64,000 bases of DNA from Malus domestica (lineage: Eukaryota > Streptophyta > Magnoliopsida > Rosales > Rosaceae). The translations under genes and the position numbers were made by a program. Below are positions 1 to 8,409 of the stretch, one piece after another. The notes under the pieces are model-generated. The model did no database searches and was not told the DNA's origin. It saw nothing but the letters and a program-made list of their open reading frames with translations. Position 1 is the first letter of the stretch, and each line of letters starts with the position of its first letter. The stretch lies in the NCBI RefSeq assembly GCF_042453785.1, contig NC_091666.1:28664501-28728500 (forward strand). Reading direction: 5' to 3'.

Positions 1-1168
1 CATTACCTTGAGTTGTTCCAAAGCTTTCTCCTAGGTTCATAAGGGAAGAAGTTTAAAGTCAAATTGGGGAATACCACTAAAAGGGGGAAAATAAAAGGCA
101 GATATGACTCGTAGAACAAATAAGTTACAACTTATATACCTTGTCGCCAATACGAATGAAAAACAGGGACTTGGCCAAATGAGCTTCTCAAACCTCACTT
201 TCCCCTAAGTTTTCTTCCGCATCAGCAATCCTAAACAAAGGTAACCAGATAAGCTACTTGGTAAAGGAAACTACTTGATCACAACGGCTATAATAATAGC
301 ACAAATAACAAAGTTCTTCAAACTAGAAAATTCAAACACATATTGTCTTTCTACTTAGCCCACTGTAAAAATCCCAAAGGTTGGTCAACGGAGAACTCAT
401 ACTCCATTAGCATCCAATCTCACAAAACTATATCACCTGTGTAAAGCCTAATTCAACAAGTTATCCAAGTTCTTTTCCGCATCAGCAATCCTAAACAAAG
501 CCAACCATATAACTAGGTAACGGAAATTACTTGATCGCAATGGCTATAATAATAGTATAAACAACAATATTTTTCACACTATACAATTCAAACAAATCTT
601 GTCAACCTGCTTAATTTACGGTAAAACTCCCAACGGATTGCGATTAAGTCAATGGAGAAATCATGCTTCATCAGCATCCGATCTAACAAAAATACATCAC
701 TTGTGCAAGCCTAGTTCAACAAGTTCCAAAGCAATTACAAATTTTCATAGCTTCGAATCACAGTGAAGAGTTCAAAGCATAAATTTCAATCCCTAGTTCT
801 TTTTCTCACAATTCTCAGTAACCAAACAGAATCTGGACCAAAATCAAAATTAAAATCGAAAAAAAAAAAAAACCTCAATAAAGCACTCACTTTTCATCGA
901 GCTTCTTGAGCTCCTCCTGGTTCTTCGCCCTCATCGAGTCCATAACGCCCTGGTCCAGCTCGAGCATTGATTCGGCGACTAGGGTTTCGTACAACGGCGC
1001 CATATCTACAAAATCCCCCAAACCGAAACTCAATTCCCGATACGCAAAAACCGAAATTGAAAGCCCAGGAAATGCGAAAACCGGTTCAGTTTAGTAAAAA
1101 ATGGGCGATCTTACCGTCGGCTTTGACGGAGGCAAAAACCTCCTCCCTTTTGAATCGAACTGGACCGG
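1..1168 (-). pseudogene. RPN7: 26S proteasome regulatory subunit RPN7 (PSMD6-like), broken 5' part
   Basis: RPN7 is a lid subunit of the 26S proteasome. Four exons can be read on the minus strand. They are the end of a first coding exon (about 1168 down to 1115, ending EEVFASVKAD), 1003-891 (from MAPLYETLVAES to KKLDE), 230-140 (IADAEENLGESEV, then EAHLAKSLFFIRIGDK) and 30-7 (EKALEQLK). All have GT/AG borders, so this is an unprocessed copy; it runs off the window edge. In exon 230-140 the Arg codon after GESEV is TGA, a nonsense change that fits CGA to TGA. The first exon stops matching near 1168, where a LINE fragment begins, so the usual start (PHLVLAHKLF region) is missing, and a 1-bp frame problem lies just upstream of EEVF. 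The family assignment rests on remembered RPN7 sequence. The stop and the truncation are seen directly. The 3' half of the gene lies outside the window. Confidence 0.85.
207..725. repeat. Tandem duplication, about 258-bp unit, inside the RPN7 pseudogene
   Basis: Unit 1 (about 207-466) and unit 2 (about 467-725) are diverged direct copies. Both begin with the same piece of exon (TTCCGCATCAGCAATC) plus its splice acceptor and run to a shared CAACAAGTT. The second copy therefore carries an extra exon start and acceptor within the intron. Divergence by eye is well over 10 percent, so the duplication is old. Confidence 0.85.
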
Positions 1169-1182
1169 ATCATATTTGCACT

Positions 1183-1325
1183 TTTATAAGGTGATTTCTA
1201 AATTGGTAAATTGCACTCTTTATAAAATCATTGTTGCTAGAATCAGATCTTTTTTACCTTATTTGATTAGTCGTAATCATGTTAGTTTTGTTCCTGGTAG
1301 ACAAATATCAATTGAGGTGAAAACA
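1183..1325 (+). mobile_element. LINE reverse-transcriptase fragment
   Basis: The + frame reads LVNCTLYKIIVARIRSF, then LPYLISRNHVSFVPGRQI. This matches the RT fingers region of plant LINEs (typically LCNVLYKIISKVLANRL...ISPNQSAFVPGR). Only about 45 codons are present, with no other RT motif nearby. It sits where RPN7 homology ends, so it probably truncated that gene. Confidence 0.75.
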
Positions 1326-1327
1326 AT

Positions 1328-1450
1328 CTATGCTTTTCGTGAAAAAATACCAATTGAAGCAGGGGATTTTTTTCCAAACAACAAAGAGCTGGGTCAAATA
1401 TTCAATCAAATGAATTTGAGCATGTTTCCATCTCTTCTCGACATAAAATA
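1328..1450 (+). other. ycf2: Nuclear plastid DNA (NUPT): ycf2 fragment
   Basis: The frame reads [14 protein letters not shown], and then GAGCTGGGTCAA..ATTCAATCAAATGA..TTGAGCATGTTTCC..CATCTCTTCTCGA. This matches remembered plastid ycf2 ([20 protein letters not shown], then IQSNDIEHVSHLFSR) over about 120 bp, with small indels and substitutions. It joins the LINE fragment with almost no spacer. It is a non-functional insert. Confidence 0.75.
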
Positions 1451-2270
1451 ACACGAAAATAACAGGTTTGGGTCAACACATTAATAAGTCAGATCATTAT
1501 CGGATCACCTGTTAAAATAACAACTATAACACATATACGACCCAAAATTGAACACAGAATCTCGAGGGCATTGGGCAAATATTATTAAAAGTTTAGTTCA
1601 TATCTCCAAAAGTATGTTACTCTACATTCTCACTACTATCCTTCTATAATCTCCAAGAGTATTTATGTGGCGGTTCTCTTTTTAATTTGTTGTGGTTCTA
1701 TCATGTCCCTAATTTTTTGGTTCCTACGTTCTCATTACAACATGCCAAGCTAATTAAGTCCAGCTCAATCGTGCCTTGTGTCGTGCTCGTGTTAACTCAT
1801 TTAATAAACAAGATGGGTCGGCCCATCTCATATTTGAAACCTTTAGCCTAGCGCAACCCAGACCAGATATCTAATTATACTTGTGTCGTGCTTGCCATGT
1901 TAGAATGAGCTTGCTTGTCTTTTTACTTTGTTTTTAATCGAAAATAGATACTCAATATAATCTAAACTACTTATTAATAGGATCTTTTTTATCAATCAAA
2001 AGAAAGTGAAACGATTATTTAGTCTTCTATCACAAAAAAAAAAAAATTGAAGAACAATAATGTATTTAATATTAAAATACAAAAACCTCATACTCCTACT
2101 CCCACCCACATTCTCTCTCCCTCCCTCCTTCCCATTTTAAGAACAAAATAAAAATGCTTATGTTAATGCTATTATAACATAGAGGCTCTGTCAACAATCT
2201 TTTTTTTTTAAATGACAATCATATTCTTATTTTTCCTATTCTAACCTTTCTTCTAATACACAATAATTAC
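1451..2270. other. AT-rich intergenic stretch
   Basis: I see no coding pattern between the ycf2 fragment and the first SINE. The sequence is AT-rich, with a short C/T-rich run near 2092-2130 (CTCCTACTCCCACCC, then TCTCTCCCTCC) and poly-A runs. Confidence 0.5.
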
Positions 2271-2438
2271 AGTCATTTAGTACTACGGTCTAATGGCATT
2301 GCTCTTCACTTGTTAGTGAGAGGTCTTAGATTAGATTCTCGCTAAAGGCGAATTTGAACCACATTATTGCTAGCCCATTGTGAGGCTCAACCCACTTCTT
2401 CCCTTTAATGTAGAAAATATTGTTTCTTAAAAAAAAAT
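2271..2438 (+). mobile_element. tRNA-derived SINE copy 1
   Basis: The copy starts near AGTACTACGGTCTAATGG (A-box-like) and has a degenerate B box around TTAGATTAGATTCTCGC. The body contains GAATTTGAACCACATTATTGC and it ends in a poly-A run. The same body recurs near 6.3, 14.3, 29.3, 34.2 and 34.4 kb. The A/B-box spacing and A tail support a SINE, not a MITE. Confidence 0.7.
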
Positions 2439-2640
2439 ACACAATATTTACAATATATGGACAAACTAATAATTATGTAATATATTTAAAAAATTAAAAC
2501 AATATGTCCACGTTAGAAAAACTGTCCCATTATTGTCTCATCTTTTATAAATATATATTTTTTAAAAATTTTAAAAACTAATTACATTTTTTAATAAATA
2601 AACAAAAATAAATAAATAAATGAAATTGTTCATCTGCTAG

Positions 2641-3143
2641 TTTATATTAGAGTAAATTGTAGCTATGGCCCCTTAACTTTAACTCAATTGGAGCAATGGT
2701 CCCTTAACTAAAAATCAATTACCATTGGTCCCTCAACTCATCAAAACGTGCAGCTATGGTCCCTCAACTAAAAATTCATTATCATTGGTCCCTCAACTTT
2801 AAATTCATTATCATTGGTCCCTCAACTTTAATTCAACTGGAGAAATGATCTCTTAACTTTAACCCAATTGTAGCAATGATCATTCCAACATAACTCGTTT
2901 TGACAAAAAATTTGACGTAGTTGACAAAAATGACCATAATTACACACTTTGATGAGTTGAGGGACCCTAATTATATGAATGGTTATTCCAACATAACTTA
3001 TTTTGACAAAATTGATGAAAAGGACTATAGCCACACATTTTAATAAGCTGAGAGACCAATGGTAATGGATTTTTAGTTCATGGACCATTGCTCTAATTTG
3101 ATTAAAGTTGAAGGACCATTGCTACAATTTACTCTTTATATTA
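2641..3143. mobile_element. Mutator-type MITE with 9-bp target duplication
   Basis: The 485-bp element (2650-3134) is flanked by perfect 9-bp direct repeats TTTATATTA (2641-2649 and 3135-3143). The terminal inverted repeats begin with 14 identical bases, GAGTAAATTGTAGC, and continue imperfectly. The inside is built of repeated TGGTCCCTCAACT-type units in both orientations. A 9-bp TSD is the hallmark of MULEs. There is no transposase, so it is non-autonomous. Confidence 0.88.
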
Positions 3144-3167
3144 ATAACTATTGTTACCAAGACCATC

Positions 3168-3500
3168 ACCGATTGACTGTTATGCATGGATTGGTGTTCC
3201 CGGACCGATTGACTGTTATGCATGGATTGGTGTTCCCAGACCACCAATGTGATTGAAGACTTATTTAAAAGATGAGAGTTTTAACGAAAAGTCCACGGTA
3301 CTGTTCATTTTAACGAAAAACCATATTTTTACACTAAAAAGTCAATTCTGATATTATTCACTTTATCGTTAAAACTCAAAGTTTTCAAACTATTTTCATT
3401 AATTTTCCTAATAAAGAATTGGCAGCGATGTTGAGCTACTTGGAGTCTAGAATCTGGCAAGAAACAAGAATTGCACTTTGGTAGATTGATACAAAATTAT
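3168..3500 (+). pseudogene. NLR relic (RNBS-A to kinase-2 neighbourhood)
   Basis: TTGACTGTTATGCATGGAT and GTGATTGAAGACTTATT match the FDCYAWI...VIEDLF part of the NLR at 8410. A second patch near 3425-3475 (GATGTTGAGCTACTTGGAGTCT, then CTGGCAAGAAACAAGAATTGC) matches the later LEMLSTYLKSK...LWQEIRIP part. The first patch carries a 36-bp tandem duplication (3168-3203, 3204-3239). A MITE-like stretch lies between the patches. No open frame remains. Confidence 0.7.
3272..3415. mobile_element. Short MITE inside the NLR relic
   Basis: The sequence contains AACGAAAAACCATATTTTTACAC, then AAAAAGTCAATTCT, CGTTAAAACTCAAAGTTTTC and ATTTTCATTAATTTTCC. The same element is found inverted at about 29457-29600 and 54238-54390, and split at 36196-37143. 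Four related copies with conserved ends support a dispersed MITE family. Confidence 0.7.
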
Positions 3501-3549
3501 TATGAACGATAAATATGTCATACTTGGTGGAATCGTTGGAAGAGTATTA

Positions 3550-5899
3550 ACGGAAATTATATATACTAAAACTCAGTTTCTGAACACTGTTCATTAACAG
3601 TGATTTGACGAATTTGCCCCTCGGTTTCTTCTTGATCTCCCGTTGTGCTGCCTCTTTTACACAGTGACTTTGTCCTGGCTGGCCACGCGTTCTTCATCAA
3701 TGGCCTTTCCTGTTGGATTTCTCTGCTATTTCATTCTCTGCCTTCCATTTCCTGCAATCGCTTTTTTTTTTCTTAGCTCCACGTCTACACGTGTTGGTCA
3801 TCGTGGAAAGAAAAGTGGTGGAAAGCCGACGAAAGCAGTGGAAAAACCCATTTGCTTTTCCATTCGCTAATCTCAGAAAGGGCATCCCTTCCCATCGCCG
3901 TTCTCGAGTTCTTTCGATGAAGTTTTCTCTCTCACTTTCTTGCTAAAAACGACAGAACCAGTCAAAATTTGTGCAGATCTTTTTTCTGGAACAATAGAAA
4001 CGATGCGCTGTTCTTCCCTTATTCTCCAGGTTCCTCCCTCTTTCCTCTTCATCCGTTGGACAACGTCTCCTTCGTTTCGACCTCTCTCTTAGAAACACAG
4101 TGGAGATCTCTTCAGTTTTCTCTCCAATCTTCTTTGTCAGGATCTCTGGAGAAAAAAAGTTGATTTTTTTTTTCAGTTTTTGGTTTGTGGGTTTTTAATT
4201 TTTTGACTTTTTGTGCAGGTAAAGGAAGAACCCAGAAGAGATATGTTCACTGAAGGACTTGATAGGAGCGCCCTTCATGGGGTTAGAAAGGTTTGTGAAG
4301 AAAAATCATTACCATCTTCCTTTTTTCGAATTGAAAAAATAAATAAAGTAGGGTTTAATTTTACTGTTGTTTGATTTAGTCCTCAGCACCATTCGTGGTA
4401 TTTTTACTCATTCACTACCCGATAAATAAAACCCATATATTTTTTTTTTGAATTTTATGAATTTTGGTGTGATTTTGGTTGTTGATGTTTTCTCAGTGAT
4501 TGAATTCTGGGTTTTTAGCCGTACCCAATTTTAGTCGACCCATGCAGCATAGGGCATTTGCCCCTGTTTGCTTTCCTTTTCTCACCAGACATCTCTGCCA
4601 GCATGATCCGCCAAACTCGCCGATCGCGTCTGCTCTCGCGGACTAGGTATGACTTCTATCACTTTCCGTTTGTTTCCCGGGAAAATTTAGGGCTAGAAAG
4701 TGTGTAGAATTTTAATCTTTAAACTTTAAACTGTCCTGTGCACAGAGAAATTGAAATTTAATTCCAGGTTCTGTATTGCTCTATAATTGAAGGTCTTCTA
4801 CTCCCTAAAAGGCTGATTAACACCAGCAACCACAACACCAACAAGGACTACTGCAGCTTAGGTACAATTAAACAACCATAATTCCCAAGTTTTGATTATT
4901 ATTTTTTACTAATTTGCTATCTTTTAAATATAATCATACCATCCGTGTTGATATGAACAGTCCATAATGTGTTTATTGTGTTGAAAGATGCGGAAAAAAA
5001 ATGAAAAATTTGGTGTGAGTTTGTTGCGTTTTGGTTTAATCGTTTGGGGAATGTGGAGTTGTTACTTCAAAATTGAAATTTAATGGGAATGCCATGATTG
5101 AAATTTTATAGCAATGATGAATGAGCCAATCTGAAATACCAAATTACAGCTGATGAACTCACTCCTATATGACTATTACTGCATATACTCATCTTTTATT
5201 TCGTTGGGTTTTATTTTTATTTCATTTTTTTTGGTTTCGCAAAGAACTGAATTTTATCTTATCTATAGCTCTATACGCATGTAGTTTTTCTCTTTTTTGG
5301 TTTCGAGTACGTGGTTGGTTTTATTTAACAATCTTTTGGAATATAGAGAATCTTTGCATCAATGTCTTATTCTTGGATTTCCTGATGATTTGGCATTGAG
5401 ATGTTAAGCAAAGGTGTCCCATGGGAACCACAGATTGTTCGAAACTATCTCAAAGAAGTGGAGAGATTTGTTACGTAGCTCCAGACTATGCCAACTATGA
5501 AGCTCTAGAAAAATGGTGCGGAAATTGGCTGTTTGTCATTGATGAGGTATAATCCAATAGCTAATAAGTATGCTCCTATATTCGACACTTTAATTATGTC
5601 TAGAACTAATGTTGTTATTACTACTTTCATTTTTACAGAAGGAAAGGTTTTTTGTTCTTCATTTCTTGCTATATCATCTAGGGTTGTGCAAACTATTCAT
5701 TATAGGGGATCCCTTCATGCATATAGTTGTTTCTTGCTAAGATTTCCGCAAACTATTTTTGTTATGTCGAAGTTGAAATCTTTTTTTACGATTGTAAATA
5801 GATTTCACATGTATGCAAATAGTATATATACACATTATAACTTTCTACATATTTTGTACAGTTTCAAAACCCGCGGCATCGCGCGGGCACTCTTGCTAG
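3550..5899 (+). mobile_element. Probable Helitron carrying gene fragments
   Basis: The right end has the Helitron signature: an 18-bp GC-rich hairpin (CCCGCG loop CGCGGG, 5870-5887) eight bases before CTAG (5896-5899), followed by T. The left end is not fixed; about 3550 is a guess and no clear 5' TC was found. Inside, 3600-4290 resembles a promoter and 5' UTR followed by a short exon reading MFTEGLDRSALHGVRK before a GT donor at about 4291. A second exon-like patch lies near 5403-5550 (CPMGTTDCSKLSQRSG). I cannot name either source gene. No Rep/helicase is present, so the element is non-autonomous. Captured gene pieces fit Helitron behaviour. Confidence 0.55.
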
Positions 5900-6310
5900 T
5901 GAATAACTATAATCATTTGTTGGAATCTTAAATTGGAAAGTATGAGATTTATAGAAACATGGAACTAAAAGTAGTTGAGTCTACGCTCGGGGCACCTAGT
6001 CACCAAATAAGGGAGTGAAACCCTTTCAGTTAAAATTAGATAAAATGATCAAATTGAGTTTCGAAAGACTGAAAAATGACTATTGAAAAGAGAAATAGAG
6101 TTATTTGATGATTGGGTTAACATAATAGAATAAAGATAAAACATTGCATTCATGCTTTATTATTGCTTCTGCTGAATTAAATGCATTTTGATTTTACCCT
6201 ATTAAGCTAGTAGCTCACCCATGACTAGTGTTAAATTAGAGACTTAAAAAGCAGTTGATTTTATGGATGTTTTAAAAAGTAGTTGGTTTTACAGAGGGGT
6301 TTATTTTTAT
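5900..6310. other. Left part of NLR block 1; no gene seen
   Basis: From about 6130 this stretch resembles the left edge of NLR block 2 (about 33560 onward), for example TTATTGCTTCYGCTGAA and ACCCTATTAAG. It therefore marks the approximate left limit of the segmental duplication. No coding pattern is visible. Confidence 0.5.
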
Positions 6311-6483
6311 TTTTTAAACAAACGTTATTATTTACCGTTACATTAAGGGGAGGGGGTGAACTAAGTTTCACAATGAATTAGTGATAATGTAGTTCAAATT
6401 CACCTTTAACGAGAATCAGATCAAAGACGACTCACTAATAAGTAAAGAAAAATATACTAAACTGTAGTACTAAGTAATGAGTT
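6311..6483 (-). mobile_element. tRNA-derived SINE copy 2
   Basis: This is a minus-strand copy of the family seen at 2271. It has TTCAAATTCACCTTTAACGAGAATC, then ACTGTAGTACTAAGTAATG. The poly-A side is at the left (TTTTTTAAACAAACG). It is diverged and has no flanking coding sequence. Confidence 0.65.
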
Positions 6484-6489
6484 ACTAGG

Positions 6490-6850
6490 ACCTCACCTCG
6501 TTAATTATTGTCGGCGTGCAAAATACAACCTACGTGGTTTCAGTTTCACGGTATACAAAATGCCAAAAGTATTGGTCTTTCTTTTTTCTAATCAAACAAA
6601 TAGTATTGGTCTTTGTCTCGTGCCTTCAATTATTGTCCAATTTTCATAAATTATAATCGGTCTTTCTTTTTTAATCAAACAAAAAGTAATGGTCTTCTAC
6701 CAAAAAACAAAAAGTAATGGTCTTTGTCTCATGCCTTCCATTATTGTCCAATTTTTTAATCAAACAAAAGTCTTGGTCTTTGTCTCATGCCTTCAATTAT
6801 TTTCCAATTTTCATAAATTATAATCTTCATCTCCGTCTCCGTCTCCGTCT
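6490..6850. repeat. Tandemly repeated TTGGTCTTTGTCTCATGCCTTC units
   Basis: Between about 6570 and 6830 a unit of roughly 60-70 bp containing GGTCTTTGTCTC and GCCTTCAATTATTGTCC recurs three or four times with decay. Block 2 lacks this array; its equivalent position holds the MITE plus hAT insert at 36196-37143. Short ORFs here are by-products of the repeat. Confidence 0.6.
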
Positions 6851-7006
6851 CATACTTGATATTTTCATCGAGTTTATCGACACAGGAGTCCAACAATACC
6901 GTAAGTTATAGCTTAATGCAATTGAAGCATATCATTGCAACTGAAGCATATCATTGCAACTCTTTTGTGAGCTTCCACATGCCCCAGGGTACGTTATTCT
7001 GCACTC

Positions 7007-7407
7007 TTAGACCATCTCCAACCTTTGTGCTAAAAGCCAAATTTTTAAGCCCGGAAAATTTAGCTTTTAGCTCAGAAATATCTTTTTTGCTCCAACTCTT
7101 CTACCCTAAAATTTTAGCCCGGAATTATTAAGAATGAAATTAGCCTAAATTTTTTTCTTAAATCAATTTTTAAAAAAAAATAAATAAATATGTAGATTAT
7201 TGTAAATTAATTTTATGAACATTTTAATCTAAAAAAAATTAAATTCCGATAAACATTTCGCATTTAGTCCGGGGGAAAGCTGGGGGGTATTTGTCCCAGA
7301 AATAGCATTTGGCATTTAGCCTAAAATTTTAGCATGGATTGGAGAGTGTTTGGGGGGTAATTTGGGGGGGTAATTTGGCTTTTAGCCCAAGGTTGGAGAT
7401 GGTCTTA
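7007..7407. mobile_element. PIF/Harbinger MITE, TSD TTA
   Basis: The 395-bp element (7010-7404) begins GACCATCTCCAACC and ends GGTTGGAGATGGTC, a perfect 14-bp inverted repeat, and is flanked by TTA on both sides. The inside has GCTAAAAGCCAAAT and TTTAGCCCGGAA. In block 2 the same position (about 37315) reads GCACTCTTACTACC with one TTA, which is an empty site. A second family member is at 30431. Confidence 0.9.
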
Positions 7408-8409
7408 CTACCATATCTAATATCCTTCTGTAAATTTTCTGAAAGAAAGTAAGGGCTTATGAGCTACATCTGACTTTTGTTTCACTTTTTTTCTTCTTAT
7501 TATATATGTAATTCAGATTCTGAGCACTCATCATTAAACACAAGACTTCAAATTCGATTTCATCCTCAACAATTACATATATTGAAAAAATAAAATGCAA
7601 AATGAAATTTTTTTATTTTCTGTAAAGCCTATAACAATTTATTGAAAAATAAAATAAAAGTATTCAATAAGTCTATTACAATATCTTGAAAAAATAAAAT
7701 GCAAAATGAAAGTTATCTATTTTCTGTGTAGACGGGTCTAGGCGGCCGCCTAAGTAGGTCTAGACGTCATTTCTTAATTTTCAAATTCCTAGGCATTAAT
7801 TGGGACGGTGGCCAACCGCCTAGCGCCATTGGGATTTTTAGAACAATGGTTAACATGTTGACCCAAGACCTGTTATTTTCGTGTCGTTCAGTGTCTGATT
7901 AACGGGTCGTGCAAAAAATTGTGTAGTATTTGTGTGGAGTCCAATCTACTAGAGACCCAAAACATTCCGTTCTTTTCGATGTGTGTACTTTCATTTAACA
8001 ACAATTTTGTGGTACTTGTCAACTGCCACCTACAAAGAATTGAAACTTTTGGTTATCCTTTAACACTGACTAAAATCCATGAAATTTGGTGGAAGAATTA
8101 GATTGAATGAGTTCGAAATTTTCAATCATAGATTTTTGTTCTGGAACCAAATTCTTTAATTCTGTGTTCTTGCAAAAAAGACTCGAGAAGTAGTTTTCGG
8201 ACTTTTGAAGTATGGCCCTTTGTTAAACAGAATGAAAACTAAGCTTATTTAGATCTTGATTTCTTTTGGCTTGTGGTTTCGTTTTGAAAACTAAGCATAT
8301 AGTTTGTAAAATACAAAAATTTATCCACTGCATTCTTTTTTTCTTTTTCTGTTGTTTTGAAACTTGTCTTTTCTGCAGACAGATTGGATACCAAGTATCG
8401 AAGGCCAAA
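7408..8409 (+). promoter_or_regulatory. 5' flank and leader region of the NLR
   Basis: This stretch is shared with 37316-38320 in block 2 and contains AT-rich repeats (TTGAAAAAATAAAATGCAAAATGAA, twice). A probable leader intron ends at TTTTCTGCAG just upstream of the start codon. No TATA box can be assigned with confidence. An in-frame upstream extension from 8266 is open, but it lies in intron-like T-rich sequence and was not used. Confidence 0.45.

Noticed and set aside
1101..1451. 116-codon + ORF as a real gene
   Set aside because: It is a chance fusion of RPN7 antisense, LINE RT and ycf2 sequence.
8266..8409. 48-residue N-terminal extension of the NLR
   Set aside because: It lies in T-rich intron-like sequence ending in a splice acceptor, and in the paralogue the same stretch is closed by a stop (GATAACAAG).
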